Positions 44,618 through 53,695 of a stretch of 64,000 nucleotides of DNA are shown here, in pieces. This DNA is from Martinezella rhizogenes (GTDB lineage Bacteria > Pseudomonadota > Alphaproteobacteria > Rhizobiales > Rhizobiaceae), in contig JAAMEZ010000047.1 in NCBI GenBank assembly GCA_013322215.1, positions 372,001 to 436,000 on the forward strand, written 5' to 3'. Each line of letters starts with the position of its first letter. Position 1 is the stretch's first letter. The notes under the pieces were generated by a model. It saw nothing but the letters and a program-made list of their open reading frames with translations. It had not been told where the DNA came from and ran no database searches. The translations under genes and the position numbers were made by a program.

Positions 44618-44768
44618 AGCGGCGATCGATCACCCTACAGCGCAGGGTAAAGGCGATCGTCGCCGCCTCGCGGAGAAGCACGCCAAAGCGACTGAGGTGA
44701 TACTGCGCTCCGGCAAGCGCAGCATGCATCTGGCTTCTTAGCCGGGCAAGAATTGGATGATTTCTCAT
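44616..44768 (-). CDS. small basic protein (50 residues) under a MarR-type operator
   Basis: Starts at ATG 44768 with GGAGG ten bases upstream; the product MRNHPILARLRSQMHAALAG... is basic and helical, with no known family. An in-frame TTG reading from 44843 would begin only nine bases from the operator and has no ribosome-binding site. Its TAG lies in the edge of the intergenic repeat. The palindrome at 44852-44866 matches the one before the MarR gene, so it is probably repressed by that regulator. Confidence 0.45.
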   Translation of the reverse strand: MRNHPILARLRSQMHAALAGAQYHLSRFGVLLREAATIAFTLRCRVIDRR

Positions 44769-44851
44769 GGCGATCATGCCTCCGATCGAGTTGATGCAGG
44801 CAATGCTCAAAGCATCGAGGTCGTAACCATCGACTTCGTCCAAAATATATG

Positions 44852-44866
44852 TATGCAGTGTGCATA
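44852..44866. promoter_or_regulatory. MarR operator copy upstream of the small gene
   Basis: Perfect dyad TATGCA-GTG-TGCATA. The core TATGCA-N3-TGCATA is identical to that at 45440-45460 before the marR gene. AT-rich flanks extend the symmetry (ATATATG on one side, CATATAT on the other). Confidence 0.6.
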
Positions 44867-44901
44867 TATCTTATGAAAATGTCAAGCCGTCTATCTCGAG
44901 G

Positions 44902-45423
44902 CTATGCCATGAAGGCAATAGGGCAGCGGTCCTGGTCGCACACGCCCTGATCGCAAACGCGGCAGACGACGTCCTGATCGTCGCCGAGATCGACCAAGGC
45001 TGGCAGCAGCTTCTCGATGAGATGGCCGAACTGCTCCGTCTCTTTCGGTCCGAGCACCGCGAACGCCCGATGAATGACCGCCCGGCGTGCGGCAAGGCTG
45101 CGCTCGAAAAGCGCGCGCCCTCTTTCCGTCAGCTGCAGCGAGCGGGCGCGCTTGTCTCCCTCGACACCGCCGGCCCGGAGCACGAGATCGGACGCGACCA
45201 ACTGGTCGACAAGGCGCACAGTCGCGGAATGGGAGAGCGCGATCATTCGGCGCAAGGTCTCGATCGTCAGCCCCGGCTCGGTGCCGATTTGAACGATGGC
45301 GGCGATTGCGCTCGGGCCAAGGCCCGTTTCATCAGCAAAGGCCTTTTCCATCTTATCCACCAGAGCAAGGCTCATGGCGCCGAAAAGATTCTCCAGCCGC
45401 AATATTTCCTTGTCCGCCGCCAT
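44902..45423 (-). CDS. MarR family transcriptional regulator with Cys-rich tail
   Basis: A 173-residue winged-helix regulator (LTIETLRRMIALSHSATVRLVDQLVASDLV as the recognition region, then a wing GVEGDKRARSLQLTERGR). The C-terminus CRVCDQGVCDQDRCPI holds four Cys, a possible metal or redox site found in a branch of MarR proteins. ATG at 45423 with a GGTGAAG site. A 9-3-9 palindrome lies just upstream, and the same core precedes the small gene downstream on the same strand, suggesting autoregulation plus one target. Confidence 0.82.
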   Translation of the reverse strand: MAADKEILRLENLFGAMSLALVDKMEKAFADETGLGPSAIAAIVQIGTEPGLTIETLRRMIALSHSATVRLVDQLVASDLVLRAGGVEGDKRARSLQLTERGRALFERSLAARRAVIHRAFAVLGPKETEQFGHLIEKLLPALVDLGDDQDVVCRVCDQGVCDQDRCPIAFMA

Positions 45424-45439
45424 GCTTCACCCGCACCAT

Positions 45440-45460
45440 AAATATGCACGCTGCATATTT
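45440..45460. promoter_or_regulatory. MarR operator upstream of the marR gene
   Basis: Perfect dyad with arms AAATATGCA and TGCATATTT separated by CGC, 17 bases before the ATG. The core TATGCA-N3-TGCATA recurs at 44852-44866. Confidence 0.6.
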
Positions 45461-45576
45461 ACAGGATGATAGATGGCAACTGCAATGGATGAGCGAACCG
45501 CTTCGCCCTATGATCGGCTTTCATCCGCCTTTATTCGCATGGTATGCGCTATCGGACAGCAAGAGACGGATTCGAC

Positions 45577-45933
45577 ATGACGATCACCATTTACGGCATC
45601 AAGAACTGCGACACGATGAAGAAGGCGCGCACCTGGCTCGAGGGCCACGGCATCGCCTATGATTTCCACGACTACAAGGCCGCTGGCATCGACCGGGATC
45701 ACCTGGAGCGCTGGACGAAGGAAGCCGGCTGGGAAGTCGTGCTCAACCGCGCCGGCACCACCTTCAAGGCATTGCCGGACGCGGATAAGGCCGACCTTTC
45801 GAAGGACAAGGCCATCGCGCTGATGATAGCGCAGCCCTCGATGATCAAACGCCCGGTGCTGGAGGCTGACGGAAAGCTGCTGATCGGCTTCAAGCCCGAT
45901 ATCTACGCGGCTGCATTCGGCAAGACCGCCTAG
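45577..45933 (+). CDS. ArsC/Spx-family reductase-like protein (YffB type)
   Basis: A 118-residue thioredoxin-fold protein with a single N-terminal Cys in YGIKNCDTMKKARTWL and the family tail IAQPSMIKRPVLEADGKLLIGFKPDIY. This matches the YffB-like ArsC branch, glutathione-linked reductases whose substrate is uncertain, rather than true arsenate reductase. It lies 11 bases before the ybaK-like gene, in a probable operon. The ATG at 45577 was chosen because it starts the conserved strand. Confidence 0.82.
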   Translation: MTITIYGIKNCDTMKKARTWLEGHGIAYDFHDYKAAGIDRDHLERWTKEAGWEVVLNRAGTTFKALPDADKADLSKDKAIALMIAQPSMIKRPVLEADGKLLIGFKPDIYAAAFGKTA

Positions 45934-45943
45934 AGATAAATCC

Positions 45944-46417
45944 ATGTCAAAAACCACCCGCGCGACACAAGTGCTGACCCGGGCGAAGGTCGCCTTCACC
46001 GTGCATGCCTATGATTACGATCCGAATGCGGAGCGTGTCGGGCTGCAGGCGGCGGAGGCGCTTGGCGAGGAGCCGCATCGGGTGCTGAAGACGCTGATGG
46101 CTGAGGTGGACGGCAAGCCGGTCTGCGCTGTCGTCCCGTCAGATCACGAAGTCAGCATGAAGAAGCTCGCCGCAGCCTTCGGCGGCAAGTCTGCCGCTAT
46201 GATGAAGCCAGTCGATGCCGAACGGCTGACGGGATACCATGTCGGCGGCATCAGCCCTTTCGGCCAGAAGAAGATAGTGCCGACGGCGATCGAGGCGCAG
46301 GCGGTGACCGAGGCCTATGTCTATATCAACGGCGGCCAGCGCGGTCTGCAAGTGCGGCTGAGCCCGCAGGACGCCTTGACCGCGCTCAGGGCCAAGGCTG
46401 CGCCGCTGATTGCCTGA
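45944..46417 (+). CDS. ybaK: Cys-tRNA(Pro)/Cys-tRNA(Cys) deacylase, YbaK/EbsC type
   Basis: A 157-residue trans-editing protein (YbaK fold): TPATQVLTR-like start RATQVLTRAKVAFTVHAYDY, EEPHRVLKTLMAEVDGK and VPSDHEVSMKKLAAAFG with the catalytic Lys ~45. It removes Cys mischarged on tRNA-Pro by ProRS. The reaction is known for the family; here it is inferred from motif layout. Immediately follows the ArsC-like gene. Confidence 0.84.
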   Translation: MSKTTRATQVLTRAKVAFTVHAYDYDPNAERVGLQAAEALGEEPHRVLKTLMAEVDGKPVCAVVPSDHEVSMKKLAAAFGGKSAAMMKPVDAERLTGYHVGGISPFGQKKIVPTAIEAQAVTEAYVYINGGQRGLQVRLSPQDALTALRAKAAPLIA

Positions 46418-46510
46418 CCATCTGCAAGATCGGACAAAGCGCCTTCAATTTCGCCGCAAACCGGTCTAAGTCTTCAGACCATCTTCGATATCAGCCAAGC
46501 AGGTTTTGCC

Positions 46511-47764
46511 ATGACATCAGCCTCCCCCAACCATCATCCCGTCGATCAGGCCAAGCTGGAAAAGCTTGCGGAAGTGGCCGTAAAGGTCGGGTTGCAGCTG
46601 CAGGCCGGCCAGGATCTGCTGATGACGGCGCCAGTTGCGGCGATGCCGCTGGTGCGGCTGATCACGCGCGAAGCCTACAAGGCCGGTGCCGGTCTCGTCT
46701 CCACCTTCTATTCGGACGAAGAAACGACGCTTGCCCGCTATGAATACGGCCAGGATGCGAGCTTCGACCGCGCCGCGACATGGCTTTATGAAGGCATGGC
46801 CAAGGCCTTCTCCAACAACACGGCACGCCTCGCCATTGCCGGCGACAACCCGATGCTGCTGTCCAATCAGGACCCGAACAAGGTTGCGCGTGCCAACCGC
46901 GCAAATTCGGCTGCCTACAAGCCGGCGCTCGAAAAGATCTCGAATTTCGACACCAACTGGAACATCGTCTCCTATCCGAACCCCTCCTGGGCAAAGCTGG
47001 TCTTCCCGAACGATCCGGAAGCGATCGCGGTTGCCAAGCTTGCCAAGGCAATCTTTTCCGCCTCGCGCGTCGATGTCGAAGATCCGATCGCGGCCTGGGC
47101 GGAGCACAATGCCAATCTGCACAAGCGTTCGGCCTGGATGAACGGCAAGCGCTTCTCAGCCCTGCATTTCCAGGGACCGGGCACCGATTTGACAGTCGGT
47201 CTTGCAGACGGCCATGAATGGCATGGCGGCGCCTCTACCGCCAAGAACGGCATCACTTGCAACCCGAACATCCCGACGGAAGAGGTCTTCACCACGCCGC
47301 ATGCGCTGCGCGTCGAAGGCCATGTCTCCTCCACCAAGCCGCTGTCGCATCAGGGAACGCTGATCGACAATATCCAGGTGCGCTTCGAAGGCGGCCGGAT
47401 CATCGAGGCCAAGGCGACGCGCGGCGAAGAAGTGCTGAATAAAGTGCTCGACACCGACGAAGGCGCCCGCCGGCTCGGCGAAGTGGCGCTGGTGCCGCAT
47501 TCCTCGCCGATTTCGGCGAGCGGCATCCTGTTCTACAACACACTCTTCGACGAAAACGCCTCCTGCCACATCGCGCTCGGCCAGTGCTATTCGAAATGCT
47601 TCCTCGATGGCGCCACGCTCAGCCAGGAGCAGATCAAGGCGCAGGGCGGCAATTCCAGCCTGATCCACATCGACTGGATGATCGGCTCCGACAAGGTCGA
47701 TATCGACGGCATCAATGCCGATGGTTCGCGCGTGCCCGTCATGCGCAAGGGCGAGTGGGCCTAA
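46511..47764 (+). CDS. M29 family aminopeptidase (AmpS/PepS-like)
   Basis: A 417-residue metallo-aminopeptidase. The two-metal site is built from Glu in NIPTEEVFTTP (~residue 257), the downstream His in TLIDNIQV-preceding GHVSSTKPLSH region, and HIDWMIGSD near the C-terminus (His ~381, Asp ~383). Length and LHFQGPGTDLTVGL strand fit the family. It removes N-terminal amino acids from peptides in the cytoplasm. A clear terminator follows the gene. Confidence 0.86.
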   Translation: MTSASPNHHPVDQAKLEKLAEVAVKVGLQLQAGQDLLMTAPVAAMPLVRLITREAYKAGAGLVSTFYSDEETTLARYEYGQDASFDRAATWLYEGMAKAFSNNTARLAIAGDNPMLLSNQDPNKVARANRANSAAYKPALEKISNFDTNWNIVSYPNPSWAKLVFPNDPEAIAVAKLAKAIFSASRVDVEDPIAAWAEHNANLHKRSAWMNGKRFSALHFQGPGTDLTVGLADGHEWHGGASTAKNGITCNPNIPTEEVFTTPHALRVEGHVSSTKPLSHQGTLIDNIQVRFEGGRIIEAKATRGEEVLNKVLDTDEGARRLGEVALVPHSSPISASGILFYNTLFDENASCHIALGQCYSKCFLDGATLSQEQIKAQGGNSSLIHIDWMIGSDKVDIDGINADGSRVPVMRKGEWA

Positions 47765-47791
47765 CAAGGCCCAGGCATTTGAACGCAATCG

Positions 47792-47823
47792 TGCCGCGGT
47801 AACCCTGCCGCGGCATCTTTTTT
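47792..47823 (+). terminator. rho-independent terminator of the aminopeptidase gene
   Basis: Stem TGCCGCGG (47792-47799) with CCGCGGCA (47808-47815), an 8-base loop, then TCTTTTTT. It lies 28 bases after the stop codon and faces the convergent flavodoxin-fold gene. Confidence 0.75.
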
Positions 47824-47839
47824 GGCAAAAACCACAGGA

Positions 47840-48430
47840 TCAGATCGTCGCCAACGCTCGTTTGACGCGTTCGAGATGCGCCTTGCGCCCGGCATCGGTG
47901 ACGCGATCCATATCGTGCAGCGCCAGCATGCGGAAATTCAGCCGCTTGGCGCAGAAGGCGGCGATGCCGCGCTTCAGCAGGCGCCGCACCGGATTGCCCA
48001 TATAAAGATGTACGACCCACCAGGGCGAGCCGGTTGTTGTCAACGCCCAGAACAGACGGATATTGGTGAGCTTCGGCACGATGCGCCCGCCGGCCGGATC
48101 ATGGGTAAAGGCGACGCCGGGCGCAAAGGCTCGGTCGAAGAAGCCCTTGAGAATGGCCGGGAAATTGAACCACCATTGCGGAAAGACCAGGATCAGGCCT
48201 TCGGCAGCCCGCAGCCGCGCGACGATATCGTCGACACCCGACGTATCATAGGGCTGGTCGAAATAGCCGCGCCGCTCGGCTTCCGAAAGGCGCGGGTCGA
48301 AGCCTTCGCGATAGAGATCGAGCAGATCGACCTCATGGCCGCCGGCGACGAGCGTCTCCTGAGCGAGCTTGGCCACTGCGGCGGCAAAGCTCTCTTCCAG
48401 CGGATGGGCCAGCACCAGCAGGATGCGCAT
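47840..48430 (-). CDS. NAD(P)H dehydrogenase (quinone)-like flavodoxin-fold protein
   Basis: A 196-residue protein of the KefF/MdaB/NQO branch: early LVLAHPLEESFAAAVAKLA, the LVFPQWWFNFPAILKGFFDRAF FMN/substrate segment and TTTGSPWW. It probably reduces quinones or electrophiles with NAD(P)H. Its start overlaps the xseA stop by one base (TGATG), so it is translationally coupled to xseA. Confidence 0.82.
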   Translation of the reverse strand: MRILLVLAHPLEESFAAAVAKLAQETLVAGGHEVDLLDLYREGFDPRLSEAERRGYFDQPYDTSGVDDIVARLRAAEGLILVFPQWWFNFPAILKGFFDRAFAPGVAFTHDPAGGRIVPKLTNIRLFWALTTTGSPWWVVHLYMGNPVRRLLKRGIAAFCAKRLNFRMLALHDMDRVTDAGRKAHLERVKRALATI

Positions 48431-50046
48431 CAGAACAGGCTTCCCTGTTTCGGCGGAGCGGCAGTCTCCGCTGGCTTGGCGGCGCGCTTCTTCGCAGGCG
48501 TGACGCCCGATGGCGTGGATGAAGATGATGGCGGGGTGGCATTGTCGCCGGTGACCGCACCGATCCGGCCGTCCGCGAACTCGATCGAGATGGCCGCACC
48601 CGTCGAAAGTGCTGCGGCGAGCGAAACCGGGCGGTCGTCCTCGTCGCGCACGACGGCATAGCCGCGCTTCAGGACGTTCTTGTAGGAAAGCGACTGCAGG
48701 ATACGCTCCTGCGCCACCAGTTCGCTGCGGGCACGGGCCAGCTGATGGCGGATGGCGGTGTCGGCCTGACGGGCGAGATTGCCGAGGCGGTCGCGGGCGC
48801 GGCCCGTTTGCGCTTCGAGGCGCGAGGGCAGCGTGGCGAAGACGGCATCGGCCCGTTCGATGCGGGCACGGGACCGGTCGAGCATGCGCTCGATGGTGCG
48901 TTCGGCGCGGGTCATTCGCTCATTAAGCTGCTGACGGCGCTCGGCGATCCGGTTCGACAGGATATCCGGCCGCAGCTGCGAGGCCGTGCGCTCGAAGGAA
49001 CGGCGCTTGTTCAGCGTGTTCAGCTCCAAACCCCGGCCGAGGCCGGCGGCCGCCTCGTCGAAACGGCGGCGCGGCAGGGCGAGAATCTGGTCGAGGGACG
49101 GCAGGACTCGCAGCAGCGCACGCACCGCCTGCCGCCGCTGATCCATCTGCCTGCCCACTCCGCCCTGCAACCGGGCGGCAAGGCTTGCAAGCTGCGCCTC
49201 AAGTTCCGCTTTGACCGGCACGGCCATTTCGGCGGCGCCCGTCGGCGTCGGTGCGCGCACGTCGGCCGCATAGTCGATCAGCGTCCAGTCGGTCTCGTGG
49301 CCCACGGCCGAGATCAGCGGGATCTCGCTGCCGGCCGCAGCGCGGACGACGGCTTCGTCGTTAAAACTCCAGAGATCCTCCAGACTGCCCCCGCCGCGCG
49401 CGACGATCAGCACGTCCGGACGCGGGATCGGGTTGCCAGGCGCAAACTCGTTGAAGCCGCGAATGGCATTCGCCACTTCATCGCCCGAGCCCTCGCCCTG
49501 CACCTTCACCGGCCAGACCAGCACATGCACGGGGAAGCGATCGGAGATGCGATGCAGGATATCGCGAATGACGGCGCCCGTCGGCGAAGTCACGACGCCG
49601 ATCACGGCAGGCATGAAGGGGAGCCGGCGCTTGCGCTCGGGATCGAAAAGGCCCTCGGCGCCGAGCTTGCGCTTGCGCTCCTCCAGCAGCGCCATCAGGG
49701 CGCCAGCGCCGGCCGGCTCCAGGCTCTCGATGACGATCTGATATTTCGACGAGCCCGGGAATGTGGTCACCTTGCCGGTGGCGATGACCTCCATCCCCTC
49801 CTCGGGGCGGAATTTCAGCTTGGAGAAGGTGCCTTTCCAGATCACCGCATCGATGCGGGAGCGGTCATCCTTCAGCGAGAAATAGGCATGGCCCGAGGAA
49901 TGCGGCCCGCGATAGCCGGAGATTTCCCCGCGCACGCGCACCTGGTCGAACGCATTCTCGACCGTGCGCTTGATCGATCCGGACAATTCCGAGACGGAAT
50001 ATTCCGTCAGGTTCGAGGGCGAATCATTCTCAAAAAAGCTGCTCAT
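48430..50046 (-). CDS. xseA: exodeoxyribonuclease VII large subunit
   Basis: A 538-residue XseA: N-terminal OB fold (YSVSELSGSIKRTVENAFDQVRVRGEISGYR, HAYFSLKD), then the catalytic core with VGVVTSPTGAVIRDILHRI, ARGGGSLEDLWSFNDE and SAVGHETDWTLIDYAADVRAPTPTGAAE, then a long coiled-coil. The C-terminal extension (~60 residues, Pro/Ala/Lys-rich) is common in rhizobial XseA. With XseB it degrades single-stranded DNA to acid-soluble oligonucleotides. xseB is not adjacent, as is usual in this group. Confidence 0.93.
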   Translation of the reverse strand: MSSFFENDSPSNLTEYSVSELSGSIKRTVENAFDQVRVRGEISGYRGPHSSGHAYFSLKDDRSRIDAVIWKGTFSKLKFRPEEGMEVIATGKVTTFPGSSKYQIVIESLEPAGAGALMALLEERKRKLGAEGLFDPERKRRLPFMPAVIGVVTSPTGAVIRDILHRISDRFPVHVLVWPVKVQGEGSGDEVANAIRGFNEFAPGNPIPRPDVLIVARGGGSLEDLWSFNDEAVVRAAAGSEIPLISAVGHETDWTLIDYAADVRAPTPTGAAEMAVPVKAELEAQLASLAARLQGGVGRQMDQRRQAVRALLRVLPSLDQILALPRRRFDEAAAGLGRGLELNTLNKRRSFERTASQLRPDILSNRIAERRQQLNERMTRAERTIERMLDRSRARIERADAVFATLPSRLEAQTGRARDRLGNLARQADTAIRHQLARARSELVAQERILQSLSYKNVLKRGYAVVRDEDDRPVSLAAALSTGAAISIEFADGRIGAVTGDNATPPSSSSTPSGVTPAKKRAAKPAETAAPPKQGSLF

Positions 50047-50284
50047 ATCCTCTTTCTAGCCGATGTCGCGGAAAATGCGGAGCCTTGTGCTTACCCCTTA
50101 AGTCTGAATCGATCGAAGCGGAGGATTGTGCGCATATTTAAGGGACTGCCGCCTCCTTTGCATGTGTCATGAAGGGCGCGGAGCTTATTGCTTCATCAAG
50201 CGTTAACCCTACGGACAAAGCCTTTCTTAGCCATCCATGCGTAAACCTGTGCAAACTGATTCTTGGTAAAGAGGATATGGAGCG

Positions 50285-50512
50285 ATGATATTCGCGACCG
50301 CCACGATCATCGGAATTGCCGCCGGCCTGCAGCGCACGACGATCGGCGCCCTGCTCGGCGTGGCACTGGTGAGCATCGCCTTCATGGCAGCGGTCGCGAT
50401 GTCTGTCACGCCGCCGCCGTTGATTACGCTGTTCATCGCGCTCGGCGGCTACAATCTCGGCTTCATCGGCTATCTCATTACCGCCGATGTGATGGAACAA
50501 CGCCGCGCTTAA
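50285..50512 (+). CDS. small membrane protein, 75 residues
   Basis: A short hydrophobic protein with two predicted spans (ATATIIGIAAGLQ...LGVALVSIAFMAAVAM and PPPLITLFIALGGYNLGFIGYLI) and a polar tail EQRRA. GGAG five bases before the ATG. I do not recognise the family. It is divergent from xseA and has a degenerate repeat element at its 3' end. Confidence 0.6.
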   Translation: MIFATATIIGIAAGLQRTTIGALLGVALVSIAFMAAVAMSVTPPPLITLFIALGGYNLGFIGYLITADVMEQRRA

Positions 50513-50514
50513 AA

Positions 50515-50561
50515 GCAACGTCAGGACGTGTTCGGCGGTTTCCCGTCAGGAATTATGTGAC
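50515..50561. repeat. degenerate copy of the intergenic palindromic element
   Basis: Matches much of 44519-44565 (CAGGA, GCGGTTT, CCGTC, GGAATT in the same order) with several changes that break the pairing of the arms. Immediately after the small membrane protein gene. Confidence 0.4.
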
Positions 50562-50605
50562 GTAGGAGGGTTCAGACACTCCAGGAGGAGCTGAAACGCT
50601 CCAGC

Positions 50606-52459
50606 TCAATTCTGTGGCTTGAAGCGGAAGAACTGCACATCCGATTCAGTCGATGCAGCAATGGGCTCCAGATAAACGGGTACACGCCCGGCGCTGAGCT
50701 GCGCATAAAATCCCTTGGGCGCCCGCTCGCTCATGATTTCCACTTGCGGATCATCCTTGCAGAAAGCGACAATCGTCACCTTTGCGTCACGCAGAAGCAC
50801 CTCGGCCTGTTTCGGCTCCGCAAGACCGATATGCAGCTCGGCCAGCATCCCGTTGGGATCACGATGATAGGGGCCGGAGAGGGTACGATGGGGCGTGAAG
50901 CGCAAAATCGGCGCTCCCATGTTTGAGGCGGCCGCGACGACCCCAGGTTCGAGCCCAGCAATCGGCGCCAGGGCCTCCTTGGAGGCACAATTGGAGGTCT
51001 CCTCCGCTTTAGCCGGGGTCGCGACCATAAAGCCGTTGACAATCCCCTTGTTCGCAAGCGCACCGCCCACGCCCCAAACCGCCGGAACGGAAGCCAATAG
51101 CGTCGCTGCATAAAGCAGAACGGAGCGAAGATTTCTCGTATCGGCCATGTAGCTTTTGCGCAGTTCGGCGATCACCAATGCCAATGGCGGTATGGCCAGC
51201 AGATTGGCGAATTCTGCGCCACGCACCTGCATCAGCGTAATCATCCAATTGATCGCGATCAGAGCCATCAGCATTGCATGGAGGCTCGCGCGATTGCCCC
51301 GCAGGATACGAACCGCGCAAATGAGCATCGCCAGAAGACCCGTCGCATAGAAGGCGCCGAGCGTGTCGGGCTGTCGGTGGGCAACGGAGATGATCGACTG
51401 TGCCTCGGTCACCCTGCTGAGCCAGAGATCCACCAGCATGGGGTCCAGATCGGCAAGCGGATTGCGCAGGCATTGCGGCGCAAGCGCGACGGTCGTCGCA
51501 AACACGAATGCGCCGTTGACCGCGAGAATTGCAATGCGCCAAGGCCGGGAGAGACGGCTGGCAAAGAGAGATGACAGGAGAAGCCCGACGCAGCCGGCGC
51601 TGGTGATGCCATAAAAGCCCAACGAAAGATTGTCGCAGGTGACCATGGAATAGAAGCGCGGCGGCACCAGCGAAAAGAAGGCGGCGCTGACGGCTACCGT
51701 CAGCGTCAGGGCAAAGGCTTTCGCGGCCGGTGCGAAGACTTCGCCTTTCCAGGCCCACAAACAGGCAACCGACATGCAGGCGACGGCGACAAAGGGTGTC
51801 GTCTCCGCGCCGATGCCGAGCTGAATGGCAAGCGCAACGGCGGCGATCGCAAAGTTGCGAGGCCTGTAGCTTTCGTCGACCAGCATTGCAATGGCAAGGG
51901 CGACGAGGCCAAGCTGAACATTGTCGTGATCGATGGATCCCGGCACGAAACGCGGCGAAAGCAGCACGAAGAATGCTGTCAGGATCAGTGAAAAGTGCAT
52001 GCCTTGCGGACCGGCGATGCGCCTGCCTGCGAGACCCATGAAGAACATCAGCGGCAGGATGAGCATCAGCGGCCAGATGGTCAGTGCCGCGGCTTCGGCG
52101 CCTTCGGGTGAAAAGAACATCCGGAAGAAGAGGATAAGGCTTGCGATCGGCAAATCGATGAAGCGCGACCAATGCATCAGCGTCCCGTCCTCAAGGCCAA
52201 GGCGATACTGCATCATGTCGAACCAGCCCTGGCCGGCGAGAAAATCGCGCACTTCGACAAGACGCATGGCGTCGTCATTGTCCGGGCCGACATAGTCTGT
52301 GAGGTTACGATGAATGACGAGCTGCGCGACGATGATGACGACGGCATAGACGAGCGCAACGAGGGCAGGATGAGACCAGCGCAGAGACGTCTTCTTCTCT
52401 GCCGTTCCGGCTGCCTCGGGCGGCAATGCCAGCGTCTGCGCCATCTCGATAAACCCCAT
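50606..52459 (-). CDS. GT-C fold membrane glycosyltransferase-like protein
   Basis: A 617-residue protein with about twelve spans followed by a ~120-residue periplasmic domain. The first large loop holds GPDNDDAMRLVEVRDFLAG, the acidic catalytic-loop arrangement of GT-C enzymes (STT3/ArnT/PMT relatives), which use lipid-phosphate sugar donors. The acceptor cannot be read. An in-frame ATG five codons inside has a better-spaced GGGG and may be the true start. It is divergent from a GT2/GtrA pair that could supply its donor. Confidence 0.72.
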   Translation of the reverse strand: MGFIEMAQTLALPPEAAGTAEKKTSLRWSHPALVALVYAVVIIVAQLVIHRNLTDYVGPDNDDAMRLVEVRDFLAGQGWFDMMQYRLGLEDGTLMHWSRFIDLPIASLILFFRMFFSPEGAEAAALTIWPLMLILPLMFFMGLAGRRIAGPQGMHFSLILTAFFVLLSPRFVPGSIDHDNVQLGLVALAIAMLVDESYRPRNFAIAAVALAIQLGIGAETTPFVAVACMSVACLWAWKGEVFAPAAKAFALTLTVAVSAAFFSLVPPRFYSMVTCDNLSLGFYGITSAGCVGLLLSSLFASRLSRPWRIAILAVNGAFVFATTVALAPQCLRNPLADLDPMLVDLWLSRVTEAQSIISVAHRQPDTLGAFYATGLLAMLICAVRILRGNRASLHAMLMALIAINWMITLMQVRGAEFANLLAIPPLALVIAELRKSYMADTRNLRSVLLYAATLLASVPAVWGVGGALANKGIVNGFMVATPAKAEETSNCASKEALAPIAGLEPGVVAAASNMGAPILRFTPHRTLSGPYHRDPNGMLAELHIGLAEPKQAEVLLRDAKVTIVAFCKDDPQVEIMSERAPKGFYAQLSAGRVPVYLEPIAASTESDVQFFRFKPQN

Positions 52460-52681
52460 GTTGGAAGGATAGTCGAGGATACGCTAACGGCTGCCGATCA
52501 AAAAAAAGTAAAGCCCATGCCCATTGCCGCTTTCATCACGATAATGTTTTTCGCAGCGCCGATGTCCCGCCTTTTTTATTTCGCAGCCATAGGGTCTTAT
52601 TAATAGCCAACGGGATAAGCTCTCGTCCGGATCGTCAATCGGGCCTCAACTTGACTTCACGCGTAGCAACCGGCCAAGACC

Positions 52682-53695
52682 ATGTGGAATGAGAAGCTGA
52701 ATATCGCCGTCCTCCTGCCCTGCTACAATGAAGCCGCAACGATCGGCGAGGTCGTGCGCGGTTTCCGCAAGGCGCTGCCGCAGGCAGCGATCTATGTCTA
52801 CGACAATAATTCGACCGACGGCACCGCGCTGCATGCCATGCTTGCGGGCGCGACCGTCGTGCGTGAGCGGCGGCAGGGCAAGGGACATGTGGTGCGCCGC
52901 ATGTTCGCCGATGTCGAAGCCGACATCTATCTGATGGCCGATGGCGACGGCACCTATGCCCCCGAGGACGGAGAAGAGCTGATCCGCACGCTGCTGACGG
53001 AAGGCGCCGATATGGTCGTCGGCACCCGCCGCAACGTCCAGAACGATGCCGGCCGGCAAGGCCATGCCTTCGGCAACCGCATTTTCAACTGGCTCTACCG
53101 CACCATCTTCGGCGCCGATTTCACCGATATCTTCTCCGGTTACCGCGCCTTCTCGCGCCGCTTCGTCAAGAGCTTCCCGGCCGTATCGGGCGGCTTCGAG
53201 ATCGAGACGGAAATGTCGGTTCATGCTTCCAGGCTGAAGCTGCCCGTCAGCGAACTGGAACTCGACTACGGACGGCGGCCGGAAGGCTCGCATTCGAAAC
53301 TTTCCACCTTCCGCGACGGCGGCAAGATCCTCTGGATGTTCGCCATGCTGATGAAGGAAACGCGGCCTTTCGCCTTCTTCGGCATTCTGAGCGCCATTTC
53401 GATGGAAATGAGCATTGGCTTTTCTATTCCGGTCTTCGTCGAATATTTCGAAACCGGGCTGGTAACGCGCATGCCGACCTGGGTGCTCTCCCTGGCGCTA
53501 GTGATGATTTCCTTCATGCTGTTTACGGCCGGCCTGATCCTTGATTCCGTGGCGCGCGCCCGCGCCGAACAATTGCGCATCCACTATATGAGCCTGCCAA
53601 AACCGTCCTCGCGTGAAAGCGGCGATGACAGAACGGTCTACATGGCCGAGCTCGAAAAGCCGGCAAGCCGGAAGAAAAGGGCCAAGGCCGCATGA
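52682..53695 (+). CDS. GT2 family glycosyltransferase (polyprenyl-phosphate sugar synthase-like)
   Basis: A 337-residue GT-A glycosyltransferase: AVLLPCYNEAATIGEVV, DNNSTDGTALHA and the metal-binding MADGDGTYAPED, then a TDIFSGYRAFSRRFVKS acceptor segment. Two membrane spans near residues 235-300 anchor it. Dolichyl/undecaprenyl-phosphate hexose synthases have this layout. Its stop overlaps the GtrA gene (ATGA), so the two form a coupled pair of the GtrA-GtrB type. Confidence 0.86.
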   Translation: MWNEKLNIAVLLPCYNEAATIGEVVRGFRKALPQAAIYVYDNNSTDGTALHAMLAGATVVRERRQGKGHVVRRMFADVEADIYLMADGDGTYAPEDGEELIRTLLTEGADMVVGTRRNVQNDAGRQGHAFGNRIFNWLYRTIFGADFTDIFSGYRAFSRRFVKSFPAVSGGFEIETEMSVHASRLKLPVSELELDYGRRPEGSHSKLSTFRDGGKILWMFAMLMKETRPFAFFGILSAISMEMSIGFSIPVFVEYFETGLVTRMPTWVLSLALVMISFMLFTAGLILDSVARARAEQLRIHYMSLPKPSSRESGDDRTVYMAELEKPASRKKRAKAA

